Shown one piece after another: positions 7,571 through 15,178 of a stretch of 64,000 bases of DNA. Under the pieces are notes generated by a model. The model saw only the letters and a program-made list of their open reading frames with translations. It was not told the DNA's origin and searched no databases. How positions within the stretch are numbered: position 1 is the first letter of the stretch; each line of letters opens with the position of its first letter. Source of the DNA: Varibaculum timonense_A (GTDB taxonomy: Bacteria > Actinomycetota > Actinomycetes > Actinomycetales > Actinomycetaceae); contig NZ_JAQEVU010000001.1 of the NCBI RefSeq assembly GCF_027694345.1, positions 186,001 through 250,000 on the forward strand, read 5' to 3'. The translations under genes were made by a program, and so were the position numbers.

Positions 7571-7882
7571 TCATCCTAATCGTTCCTTCCCCTGGAACAG
7601 CTGCCTATGAGAACCTATGCGGATGAACCTGATTGTCTGGTTTTTCCGCAGCTGATGATAGACCATCACCACGTCAAACGCGCCTTCTTGTAAATGTAGA
7701 CCCCAATAGCCGGTGTAGGTTCCCCTTGGGTTGGTTAGCTTATGAGGGTTGTAGGTAGGTGGTATCTCCCCGATTTCCTCAACAGTGTAGATTAGCTCGC
7801 GTATTTCGTCTTTGATGTGGGGATGATGGCGAACTATTTGCTTATAGTCAGTTTGGAATTAGCGGTCAAAAATAATTTTCAT
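7571..7882 (-). pseudogene. RelE/YafQ-type toxin inactivated by a nonsense codon
   Basis: The frame would encode about 103 residues. After MKIIFDR a TAA (7859-7861) interrupts codon 8, where CAA would be expected. The rest is a complete YafQ/RelE-like mRNA interferase: FQTDYKQIVRHHPHIKDEI, a central strand region ending PRGTYTGYWGLHL, and a C-terminal RFIRIGSHRQLFQG with His and basic residues typical of the active site. The ATG overlaps the antitoxin stop (ATGA), the usual coupling in this operon type. Without read-through or an internal start, no full toxin is made, so the partner antitoxin is probably an orphan. Confidence 0.75.
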
Positions 7883-8178
7883 GCTAGGGGGTCCAGAAAT
7901 TCTATTGCCTGGTTTGCGTCCTCAAAAACTGCCCCATCTTCTGAATCTTTACCCTCTATAACCCTTTGTGCGTGTGCTAGGGCGCGAGTTGTCTTCGCAT
8001 TGGGGACATAGGTGAGGGCGGGACGAATCGGCAGCGCCTGATCCCGTACTGCCTGCTTTAAGAACATATTGAGTGCTGTTGTCATATCAAGCCCCAGGGC
8101 ATCGAAAAGCTTCTCGGCAGACTGTTTGGTTTCTGTGTCTGTTCGGAAGTTAATTCTGGTAGCAGTGGAAGTGGTCAT
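7879..8178 (-). CDS. RelB/DinJ family antitoxin
   Basis: The antitoxin has 99 residues, starting with the ATG at 8178 (MTTSTATRINFRTDTE), preceded by GGGTGA. A much longer frame runs upstream but crosses the operator and is rejected. The N-terminal ribbon-helix-helix (about 5-48, ending ALGLDMTTALNMFLKQAV) is characteristic of DinJ/RelB antitoxins, which dimerise, bind their operator and neutralise the toxin. The C-terminal part (60-99) is the likely toxin-binding segment. Its toxin gene overlaps by 4 bases and carries a stop at codon 8. Confidence 0.85.
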   Translation of the reverse strand: MTTSTATRINFRTDTETKQSAEKLFDALGLDMTTALNMFLKQAVRDQALPIRPALTYVPNAKTTRALAHAQRVIEGKDSEDGAVFEDANQAIEFLDPLA

Positions 8179-8201
8179 AACGATCACCCTATAGTCCAGT
8201 A

Positions 8202-8229
8202 GAAGTACAATATACTCATATTGTACTTC
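8202..8229. promoter_or_regulatory. antitoxin operator palindrome
   Basis: GAAGTACAATAT (8202-8213) and ATATTGTACTTC (8218-8229) form a perfect 12-bp inverted repeat with a 4-base centre, 24 bases before the RelB/DinJ start. The position and symmetry fit the operator of a ribbon-helix-helix antitoxin; binding is inferred. Confidence 0.6.
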
Positions 8230-8307
8230 AATTGGGGCGTTTAGTGAATACTTCTGTGTACTTGAGTTCGTGGTTTCTCTAAGATGGCTTAGATGCACAC
8301 TCGTAAT

Positions 8308-8549
8308 ATGAATGCCTCCTATGCAGCCTCTGGGGGAGAAGAGGGCGTTTGGTGATCCCTTCGGCGCTGCGCCGTAGCCAAAAGTGGGAACCAGGCACCC
8401 AACTGTTGATGCTAGATACCCCAAACGGGGTTATTACTATGACTCAAAAGCAAGCTAAACAGGTAATAAGGAAACAAATTGGAGCCGGCAGCCTGGTGGA
8501 GGAACTGCTGGCGGAGCGCCGCAGCGCCGCTCAGAAAGAATCTTTCTAA
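8308..8549 (+). pseudogene. AbrB-like (VapB/MazE-type) antitoxin, frameshifted
   Basis: From the ATG at 8308 the frame reads MNASYAASGGE and then stops, because of two extra bases (GA, about 8341-8342) in gagaagaggg. Without them it continues as GRLVIPSALRRSQKWEPGTQL, the swapped-hairpin AbrB fold, to LVEELLAERRSAAQKESF, giving about 79 residues. The two-base duplication breaks the DNA-binding domain. A short product from the TTG/GTG at 8349/8352 would lack the first strand. The stop overlaps the start of the PIN-domain remnant (TAATG), as in vapBC operons. Confidence 0.7.
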
Positions 8550-8716
8550 TGTTTGTTTTAGATGCTTCTACTCTCCTGGCTTTCTTGCAAGAAGAACCCG
8601 GATGGCAGCGGGTAGAGCAGGCACTGGGGCAAGGCGTGGTTGGCGCGGCTAACTGGTCTGAGGTACGGATTGGTGTCTTAATGTGCGTAGTTGTCGGTAA
8701 TGTGTCAGTAGTATAA
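8549..8716 (+). pseudogene. VapC-type PIN-domain toxin, N-terminal remnant
   Basis: The 55-residue ORF begins MFVLDASTLLAFLQEEPGW, with the first catalytic Asp of a PIN ribonuclease, and reaches the conserved acidic segment AANWSEV. It then loses similarity and stops. VapC toxins have about 130 residues, so more than half, including later catalytic acids, is missing. It runs tail to tail into the 8705-9424 gene, and the junction near 8665 may mark a deletion or recombination point. Confidence 0.65.
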
Positions 8717-9424
8717 AGCGTACACCACTAAAAATAGCCCTCCGGAGAAAATAATCCCCGCTAGCGCTGAGAGAAAAAGCAGCCTTGGTTTTGTGCGTCG
8801 CAGTGATACCAGCAGGCCAACAACGGGAATAAAACCCGTGATGGCTACGACTGCGAGTATTTCTAGGCTGCGCAGGTCTACGCCTTGCAGTAACCCCACC
8901 ACTACCGGACCTAAAATTAAACCGAGGGGGAAGCCGGTGGCGATAGAGCGTTGAGTCAGCGTTCCATAATGAGCAAAAAATGCCATTGAACCAACGATTA
9001 CTCCGCAGCCTACCCCTAGCAGTGTCCAGACTAGGGCAATCTGTGCAATGTCGCTGCCTGCGGCACTTGGACGCAAGTTATAGGCAGGGATTGCACAGTA
9101 ATAGATTGCTAACGCAAATAGAATTGAAACGGAAGCTACACTAGCAGCGATTTTCGAGGATTTAGAGAACCAGCCCACCAGCAGCGCAATCATGACAAAC
9201 CCTAGCCCGGAACTGGCTAGCTTCGTCATAATCGTGATGAATACTCCCGAAAACGGGAACATATCATTTGCGACTGAACCGAAACCGATTAACACCGCAA
9301 GGCTCAGACCAAGGGTTATAGTTGCGCCAACAGCGGGGCGTTTGGAGTATTTGGCGGGAGGGAGACCCCTCTGTGTACTGTCTCTATTCAAAAACTCGGC
9401 ATCAAAATCACGGGTTTCACGCAT
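8705..9424 (-). CDS. multi-pass membrane protein, unknown
   Basis: The protein has 239 residues. A polar N-terminus of about 28 residues (RETRDFDAEFLNRDSTQRG) is followed by roughly seven hydrophobic segments: about 33-52, 60-85, 92-112, 128-150, 163-180, 186-208 and 215-238. No transporter or enzyme motif is recognised. It lies alone on the minus strand, divergent from the AAA/protease pair and convergent with the VapC remnant, and its last codons overlap the remnant's end. Whether it belongs to the defence-like operon or is an independent insertion cannot be told from the sequence. Confidence 0.6.
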   Translation of the reverse strand: MRETRDFDAEFLNRDSTQRGLPPAKYSKRPAVGATITLGLSLAVLIGFGSVANDMFPFSGVFITIMTKLASSGLGFVMIALLVGWFSKSSKIAASVASVSILFALAIYYCAIPAYNLRPSAAGSDIAQIALVWTLLGVGCGVIVGSMAFFAHYGTLTQRSIATGFPLGLILGPVVVGLLQGVDLRSLEILAVVAITGFIPVVGLLVSLRRTKPRLLFLSALAGIIFSGGLFLVVYALYY

Positions 9425-9600
9425 TAGCTAACTTTAGCTCATTTTCGGGATTTTTCCGTTGTTTATTTGTCGGGGCGCGCTCGGGAGTGACCTGTCGCGC
9501 ATTGGGGGCTGGACGGCGCGGGGGTTTTCGAGGACGATTTAATCACTATTAACGTTTTCTATCAGCAGGGAAGCCCTATTTTTTGTGAATACTTGAAATC

Positions 9601-9630
9601 TTGTCCCAAATTACTTGTATTTGTCCCAAA
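9601..9630 (+). promoter_or_regulatory. direct repeat TTGTCCCAAA x2 before the AAA/protease operon
   Basis: TTGTCCCAAA occurs at 9601-9610 and 9621-9630, exactly 20 bases apart (two helical turns). TTGTAT (9615-9620) and TATGCT (9638-9643), with a 17-base gap, are a possible promoter overlapping the second copy. This looks like an operator for a protein binding one DNA face; the regulator is unknown. Confidence 0.45.
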
Positions 9631-9666
9631 ATGTGCCTATGCTTGTGTCTAACGAAAGGGGAAGTC

Positions 9667-10719
9667 TTGAAGAAACGCAATGTAATCAATCTAATCAGGT
9701 ATCACGAAGATAAAAATGAATCTGCTTTCCGCTCCGAAGTCTCAGAAATCGCTCGTGACTTTGAAGCTGCCGGTGACACGGAGCTAGCAGCATATATTAT
9801 GGCGCTTATTTCGGATGCTAACGCGTTAGTTCCACAAGCTTTAGGGGAGGACGGGGGAGATTTTCTCCGTCGCTTTGAGTCTGCTTCAACGCCGTTGCCT
9901 CTCCCAGAAGCTATAGCCATGGATGTGACCGGTGTATGCAATGCCATCTCCCACAATATTGGGGTAAACAAGTTTTTATTCCAAGGTCCTCCGGGCACCG
10001 GGAAAACTCAGACATCTCGCCAAATCGCCAGAATAACTAAACGTGAGCTTTATCTGGTGGATTTTAACGCGGTTATTGACAGCAAACTTGGACAAACAGG
10101 TAAGAATATAGGTCGTCTTTTCGCGGAAATAAACGATATGAGACACCCCGATAAGGCAGTGGTCTTGTTCGATGAAATAGATGCCCTGGCACTTGATCGG
10201 GTAAATAACCATGATGTTCGGGAAATGGGCAGAGCTACTTCGGCATTATTAAAGGAACTCGACTCTCTAAATGAACAGGTGGTATTGATAGCCACTACCA
10301 ATCTTTATGAGGCCCTCGATAAAGCCCTCGTCAGAAGATTTGATTCCATTATTGATTTTGGTCGGTACAGCAGGGACGACCTGTTAGAAATATCTGAAGT
10401 GATGCTGAGCGGATTATTGGACAAGTTCAAAAATGTGGCTCGCAATGTGCGCTTGTTCCGAAAAATCATGAATCAAATGCCGGAGATTCCTTACCCGGGA
10501 GAACTTGAGAATATGCTGCGAACTTCGCTTGCCTTCAGTAAACCCGGTGATCTTTACGATTATCTGCGTCGTCTCTATTCCCAGGTCTGTCCGGGGAAAT
10601 CTATTAAGAATTATGCAGAACTGAGTCAGCAGGGTTTCACCTTGCGAGAGATCGAAGTGCTCTCGCAGGTGCCGAAGACAACTATTTCTCGGGAACTAAG
10701 GGAGGTGCGTGGTGAATAA
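9667..10719 (+). CDS. AAA+ ATPase of an IetAS-like pair
   Basis: About 350 residues from TTG 9667, with AAAGGGGAAG 5-6 bases upstream; the longer frame to 9601 is promoter sequence. Walker A GPPGTGKT lies at residue 107, Walker B VVLFDEIDAL near 165, sensor-1 TTN near 209, and an arginine-finger-like ALVRRFD follows. The core resembles the proteasome/FtsH-like classic AAA group. The last 35 residues form a helix-turn-helix-like segment (FTLREIEVLSQVPKTTISRELREV). The 3' end overlaps the subtilase gene by 8 bases. The same order, ATPase then subtilase, defines IetAS, known as a plasmid incompatibility locus and reported as an anti-phage system. The ATPase probably controls or feeds the protease. 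Confidence 0.8.
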   Translation: MKKRNVINLIRYHEDKNESAFRSEVSEIARDFEAAGDTELAAYIMALISDANALVPQALGEDGGDFLRRFESASTPLPLPEAIAMDVTGVCNAISHNIGVNKFLFQGPPGTGKTQTSRQIARITKRELYLVDFNAVIDSKLGQTGKNIGRLFAEINDMRHPDKAVVLFDEIDALALDRVNNHDVREMGRATSALLKELDSLNEQVVLIATTNLYEALDKALVRRFDSIIDFGRYSRDDLLEISEVMLSGLLDKFKNVARNVRLFRKIMNQMPEIPYPGELENMLRTSLAFSKPGDLYDYLRRLYSQVCPGKSIKNYAELSQQGFTLREIEVLSQVPKTTISRELREVRGE

Positions 10720-12928
10720 CCTGCTTCAGCTTAAAGGTCAGTTCCAAACCAAAGCTGCTGGGCGGCCCGGTTCGCCCCAACTGCCCAAGAATGGGGAAGT
10801 TACTGCCAAACACCTGTTAGATTTGCGGCAACAGCTGGTGGAAATAAAGGAGTATTGGCAGAACAAGCAGATACCCTTCGATCTCTTAATCAGCGTTTAC
10901 TATAAGAAAGTAACAGCTAAAAGTAACCGGATTCGCCGCCTACTCGGCAGAGGTAGCTCTGGGGCTAGTAATTTCATTGTGGGATCCCGCTTCGAGGGGG
11001 ATTTGGGTAACACCCACCATGTGATTACCTATTGTGTCAGCGAAAGCATAGTTGATGATTCCATCGATGTTTTAGATGGTTGCGCAGCAATTGTTGATAA
11101 ATACGGTGGCAGTATCGATTATGAAATGTTGGAGCAAATAAAAAAGACTTCCAAAAATAAGTGGATTTATAAACTGCCGAAGAGCAGCTTTTTCCAGGTA
11201 ATCCGGGATGCTTATTTCGCTGAGCGGTTCGGTATACGTGCTCAGCAGGAGGCAATTGACGGCTGGGTAGTTGTGAATATTTACGATACCGGATACGACG
11301 ATGTTTACAATTTTCTAAAAGATTTGGGTTTAAGACTCACCCCTGACCAAGTGTTGGGAAGCGCTCTCCGGTTGAGCCCGGAGCAATACAGTGTATTGAT
11401 AGGGAAATATCCCTTCCTGGTATCGATGGCGATTTCCGATATCTCCAAGTTAACCCCCGAAGAGTTTGATGAGGCGGGTATCAATCCTTTGGATATACCT
11501 AAAGCGGGTAATGAACCCATTATCGGAGTGATTGATACCCCATTTGATGAAAACGTATATTTTTCCGATTGGGTGGAGTCAATAAATCGGATTCCCCCTG
11601 AAATTGAAATACGACCGGAGGATTATGCTCACGGGACAAAAGTTACGTCGCTTATTGTCGATGGTCCAAGTCTCATGCCGAAGCTGGACGATGGTTGTGG
11701 TCGTTTCCGGGTACGGCACTTCGGGGTCGCTACCGGGTCGCGCTCGGATTCGTTTGCATTCATGAAGCATGTGACAAGAATCGTGGAACAGAACCGTGAC
11801 ATTAAAGTATGGAACATTTCCCAGGGTTCTGTGCGAGAGATTGCGCGTAACTTCGTGTCTCCCGAGGGCGCTATTTTGGACGAATTGCAGTCTCGCTTTG
11901 ATGACATTGTTTTTGTGGTGGCAGGTACTAATCAAACCCATGACAAGCAGCAGAAAATTGGGGCTCCTGCTGATTCCATAAATTCCTTAGTTGTAAATGC
12001 AACCTCATTTTCGGGTGAAACTGCTAGTTATTCTCGAAGTGGTCCAGTCTTGGAATTTTTCAAAAAACCTGACGTTTGCGCAGTTGGTGGAGACAGTGGT
12101 GGTCTCATGTATGTCTATGCAGGAAGCGGGGGTTCTTGGGTACAGGGAACTTCTTTTGCGGCACCGTGGGTAACACGGAAAATGGCGTATTTGATGCAGA
12201 TAATGGGATTTAACCGCGAAGTAGCCAAAGCACTGATAATTGACGCGGCTGCGAGATGGAAACATCACGAAGATTCTAAACGAGGGTACGGTCAGGTTCC
12301 CATTCGTATAGAGGACGTGGTTCAGTCTAAAGATGATGAAATTAAATTTGTCTTGACTGGGATTGCTGATTCCTACGAGACTTATAACTTTGGTATTCCA
12401 GTGCCGGTCGTAAACAGCAAGCACCCGTATATTGCCCGTGCCACCTTGTGCTATTTTCCCCCGTGTGACCGCCGTCAAGGCGTGGACTATACCAGTACTG
12501 AATTGGATTTACACTTTGGGCGTATTGATGACAAGGGTAGGTTGATAGCGCTTAACAATAACCGTCAGGGTGAAAATGATGATTACACTACTGAGGCTAC
12601 GGCGCGTAATAGCTACCGCAAGTGGGATAACGTCAAACATATCGGTGAAGATTTTCGTAATGGTCAGCGCGGTAGGAAAGCATACGAGACGCAGATGTGG
12701 GGGTTGAAAATCCGCAAGACCACCCGGTGGGATAAGCCTGCTAGCGCCCCCTATGGAAATTTGCGGTTTGGGATAGTGGTTACTTTGCGGGAAATGGATG
12801 GTGTGAACCGTATAGATGAGTTCATTCAAAAGTGTTCGCTGCGTGGCTGGATTGTGAACAAGGTGGATATCCAAAACCGCTTGGATATCTACAATGCCGC
12901 CGAGGTGGAGATAAATTTTAAAGAATAG
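10712..12928 (+). CDS. subtilisin-like serine protease of an IetAS-like pair
   Basis: About 738 residues. GTG 10712 is preferred, 6 bases after AAGGGAGG. No signal peptide is visible, so the protease should be cytoplasmic. An N-terminal region of about 265 residues without recognised domains precedes the S8 domain. Its triad can be placed at Asp275 (IGVIDTPF), His307 (DYAHGTKV) and Ser481 (GTSFAAPW), with an oxyanion-type Asn in VFVVAGTNQTHD. A C-terminal beta-rich domain (about 560-738) follows. Intracellular subtilases next to AAA ATPases occur in IetAS-type immunity. The substrate and the trigger are not visible. Confidence 0.83.
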   Translation: MNNLLQLKGQFQTKAAGRPGSPQLPKNGEVTAKHLLDLRQQLVEIKEYWQNKQIPFDLLISVYYKKVTAKSNRIRRLLGRGSSGASNFIVGSRFEGDLGNTHHVITYCVSESIVDDSIDVLDGCAAIVDKYGGSIDYEMLEQIKKTSKNKWIYKLPKSSFFQVIRDAYFAERFGIRAQQEAIDGWVVVNIYDTGYDDVYNFLKDLGLRLTPDQVLGSALRLSPEQYSVLIGKYPFLVSMAISDISKLTPEEFDEAGINPLDIPKAGNEPIIGVIDTPFDENVYFSDWVESINRIPPEIEIRPEDYAHGTKVTSLIVDGPSLMPKLDDGCGRFRVRHFGVATGSRSDSFAFMKHVTRIVEQNRDIKVWNISQGSVREIARNFVSPEGAILDELQSRFDDIVFVVAGTNQTHDKQQKIGAPADSINSLVVNATSFSGETASYSRSGPVLEFFKKPDVCAVGGDSGGLMYVYAGSGGSWVQGTSFAAPWVTRKMAYLMQIMGFNREVAKALIIDAAARWKHHEDSKRGYGQVPIRIEDVVQSKDDEIKFVLTGIADSYETYNFGIPVPVVNSKHPYIARATLCYFPPCDRRQGVDYTSTELDLHFGRIDDKGRLIALNNNRQGENDDYTTEATARNSYRKWDNVKHIGEDFRNGQRGRKAYETQMWGLKIRKTTRWDKPASAPYGNLRFGIVVTLREMDGVNRIDEFIQKCSLRGWIVNKVDIQNRLDIYNAAEVEINFKE

Positions 12929-12949
12929 CTTTTATCTTTACAGGAAGAA

Positions 12950-14191
12950 ATGCGCCACCGGGACTCACCTTGCTATCGGAAACAATTATTTGGGGTTAGC
13001 GGGAGAGGGCGAGAATCGCGCGGCGCAAACAGTCGGATCGGACTCAGAAGTGACGGTTTGCGAGTCAGTGATGATTTGCGAATGGAAAACCTCAATCGAA
13101 GGATGGTTAAGAAAAACGGTATGACGAAGAATAGTAAAGCTGAAAAGAGCCCCGGAAAGGCCAGTTCTCGGACAATAATTAAGCATGATTCCGGGCAGTT
13201 TCTGGTATTCACCGCTCAGCCCGGTGCGGGCGTTGAAGTGCGCTATCAAGAGGGAACGATTTGGCTGACGCAAAAGCTGATGGCGCAGCTGTTTGACGTG
13301 GATGTGCGGACAGTGAGCGAACATCTGCGAAATACTTTTATATCTGGAGAGTTGGAGAAAAAATCAGTTATCCGGAAATTCCGGATAACTGCTAGCGATG
13401 GCAAGTCCTACCTCACGATGCACTACAACCTAGATGCCATTATTTCCGTTGGCTACCGTGTTAACTCTATTCGCGCTACCCAGTTCCGCCAGTGGGCAAC
13501 CGCAGTGCTTCGAGACTTTACTCTGCGCGGCTATGTTATTGACCGCGCACGCATGGAATCGGGGAAGATTCTCGGGCATGACTATTTCGAGGAACTACTC
13601 CAAGAAGTCCGCGAGATTCGTCTCTCCGAGCGCCGCTTTTACCAAAAAATAACCGACATCTATGCCACCGCAGTCGACTACAACCCCAATGCCCCCACGA
13701 CCAAAACATTCTTCGCTGCCGTTCAAAACAAACTACATTACGCGGTGCATGGTCATACCGCTGCCGAGTTGATTGCCCAGCGAGCTGACGCTACCAAACC
13801 GCATATGGGGTTAACGACTTGGAAAAACTCTCCGGATGGGAAAGTCCTAGCCAGCGATGTTACCGTAGCCAAGAACTACCTCACGAAAGACGAATTGGCT
13901 GATTTAGGACGAATCGTTGAAGCCTATCTAAACCTGGCAGAATCGCGTGCCAAGCGGCATATTCCCACCACCATGGAAGAATGGGAGAAATTCCTAAACC
14001 AAGTACTCACTCTTGATAGTCGCGAACTCTTAGAGAGCGCCGGGAAAATCTCTAAGAAAATAGCCGACCAGGCAGCCAAAGAAGAACTGGAAAAATATCG
14101 AATAATCCAAGACGCGGAATATCAATCCGATTTCGACAAGTTCGCTGCCAAAGCCTTGGAGGCTGGGGACTATGATGGCGAAACCAGATGA
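12950..14191 (+). CDS. RhuM family protein
   Basis: RhuM-family proteins are named after a Salmonella virulence-island gene and have no settled activity. The conserved part begins near base 13,200: VEVRYQEGTIWLTQKLMAQLFDVDVRTVSEHLRN, a winged-HTH-like N-domain, then YLTMHYNLDAIISVGYRVNS and an alpha-helical C-terminal half with YHDR-family features. The start is uncertain. ATG 12950 has a weak AGGA, but the first 55-60 residues are Arg-rich and look non-coding; ATG 13082 or 13121 would give the usual family length of about 350. It lies 21 bases after the protease gene, so it may be part of the same defence operon. A very short overlapping frame (14172-14231) may be the remnant of a further gene. 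Confidence 0.75.
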   Translation: MRHRDSPCYRKQLFGVSGRGRESRGANSRIGLRSDGLRVSDDLRMENLNRRMVKKNGMTKNSKAEKSPGKASSRTIIKHDSGQFLVFTAQPGAGVEVRYQEGTIWLTQKLMAQLFDVDVRTVSEHLRNTFISGELEKKSVIRKFRITASDGKSYLTMHYNLDAIISVGYRVNSIRATQFRQWATAVLRDFTLRGYVIDRARMESGKILGHDYFEELLQEVREIRLSERRFYQKITDIYATAVDYNPNAPTTKTFFAAVQNKLHYAVHGHTAAELIAQRADATKPHMGLTTWKNSPDGKVLASDVTVAKNYLTKDELADLGRIVEAYLNLAESRAKRHIPTTMEEWEKFLNQVLTLDSRELLESAGKISKKIADQAAKEELEKYRIIQDAEYQSDFDKFAAKALEAGDYDGETR

Positions 14192-14244
14192 AATAATCAC
14201 CGAACTAAGATATGCCTTCCGCGCAGGTTAGGGCGTGCCGCAGA

Positions 14245-14352
14245 GTGCGGGGGATTGGTTTATCCGAGTAGGCGCGGTGGGCATAAGAATTCGGAAAATG
14301 CCTGCGGTCTTTTTCCGAATTCTTGGGCGGGAGGAAAAACCAAGACCCCGTG
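14245..14352. repeat. structured palindromic repeat, copy A
   Basis: The inner stem is AAGAATTCGGAAAA (14285-14298) with TTTTCCGAATTCTT (14311-14324). The outer arms are GGGGATTGGTTT (14250-14261) with AAACCAAGACCCC (14337-14349). Between the stems lie the linkers ATCCGAGTAGGCGCGGTGG and TTGGGCGGGAGG. Copy B at 52.93 kb shares the linkers, but both stems there have different bases that still pair. See copies B and C. Confidence 0.7.
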
Positions 14353-14500
14353 CTGAGAAGGTAGCTCAGTGTGACTAGGGGGCGCGGCCGGTAAAAGATA
14401 CGAACGGGGCTTGACCTGCGTAGCAGGTCACGGGGTCCCGGAGTGCTTTTACCGAGCCAGCCCCGAAATGGAGAATTAGATAAGTTCAAGACCCCGCGCG
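14353..14500. repeat. second palindromic element downstream of copy A
   Basis: GGTAAAAG (about 14391-14398) pairs with CTTTTACC (about 14446-14453) around an inner stem TGACCTGC/GCAGGTCA (about 14412-14431). A CTGAG...CTCAG hairpin lies near 14356-14376. The words GACCCCGTGC (14344) and GACCCCGCGC (14490) bracket the element. It may be a diverged member of the same family or a different structured element. No gene is seen in 14232-14640. Confidence 0.45.
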
Positions 14501-14514
14501 TAACTTGCGACAGC

Positions 14515-14541
14515 GTCCTCGTCCTCGCCCTCGCCCTCGCG
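14515..14541 (+). repeat. hexamer repeat GTCCTC/GCCCTC
   Basis: Two GTCCTC units are followed by two GCCCTC units and GCG. The tract is a short, slightly diverged hexamer array between the palindromes and rpsO. Its reverse complement contains two overlapping GAGGACG words, a word frequent elsewhere in the window. Confidence 0.5.
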
Positions 14542-14636
14542 CTTACCCCTGCGCTACGCGTGTCCTAGTTCACCAGCGTCAAAATAGGATTGCCAGCAGC
14601 GATAATGTTAGGCTAGAAAAGCCGTTACAAGCCGGC

Positions 14637-14680
14637 CACGGATGCGTCATGCCCGGGTGAAACTGCCCCGGAGCTCCGTG
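14637..14680 (+). promoter_or_regulatory. possible structured leader of rpsO
   Basis: CACGGA (14637-14642) pairs with TCCGTG (14675-14680) and encloses a CCGGG/CCCGG stem (14653-14657 with 14667-14671), just before the rpsO SD. S15 is known to bind structured regions in its own leader in several bacteria; here the role is inferred only from position. Confidence 0.3.
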
Positions 14681-14707
14681 CAACAAGTAGAAGAAAAGGA
14701 GAACCCA

Positions 14708-14977
14708 GTGGCACTGAGTAAAGAAGAAAAAGCCAAGATCATGGAAGAATATGCGACCCATCCCGGTGATACGGGTTCGCCTGAGGTGCAAATCGCGCTG
14801 CTATCCAAGCGGATTAAAGATTTAACTGAACACTTCAAAACTCATGCGCACGACCACCACTCCCGCCGCGGCTTGATGCTGCTGGTAGGGCAGCGTCGTC
14901 GCCTACTCGGTTACCTAAAAGACATCGATATTGAACGTTACCGTTCCCTAATCGCTCGTTTAGGTTTGCGTAAATAG
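14708..14977 (+). CDS. rpsO: 30S ribosomal protein S15
   Basis: The protein has 89 residues, the normal S15 length. GTG 14708 follows AAAGGAGA by 5 bases and gives MALSKEEKAKIMEEY. The conserved rRNA-binding segments are present: THPGDTGSPEVQIALLSKRI, DHHSRRGLMLLVGQRRRLLGYL and the C-terminal RYRSLIARLGLRK. S15 binds the 16S rRNA central domain early in 30S assembly. It is followed by pnp after a 201-base gap with a GC-rich hairpin, the usual rpsO-pnp order. Confidence 0.96.
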   Translation: MALSKEEKAKIMEEYATHPGDTGSPEVQIALLSKRIKDLTEHFKTHAHDHHSRRGLMLLVGQRRRLLGYLKDIDIERYRSLIARLGLRK

Positions 14978-14985
14978 TTTGCTAA

Positions 14986-15009
14986 TCGGCCCGGTTAACG
15001 CCGGGCCGA
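14986..15009 (+). terminator. GC-rich hairpin between rpsO and pnp
   Basis: TCGGCCCGG (14986-14994) and CCGGGCCGA (15001-15009) form a perfect 9-bp stem with a 6-base loop. No T run follows, so this may be an attenuator or an RNA-processing stem, not a full terminator. Confidence 0.5.
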
Positions 15010-15178
15010 ATTGCTATCACCCCGGTTTCGGTCTTCGGTGGTGGCCTCCGGATCAGGCGCAGCAGTTTCTAGTCGCCTATCTCCGTGGGTCTCGATCGTT
15101 GACCGCCCATCACAAGGTGATAGCTCTCAGGAGGGCATCGGCCCTAGAAGAAGGAATACAAGGAGTAAATAAAAGAAA

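Noticed and set aside
7879..8424. Long minus-strand version (181 codons) of the RelB/DinJ antitoxin
   Set aside because: The extra N-terminal part crosses the operator palindrome and does not look like protein; ATG 8178 has an SD and gives the family start.
14205..14489. 94-codon minus ORF
   Set aside because: It lies wholly within palindromic repeat sequence and has no family resemblance.
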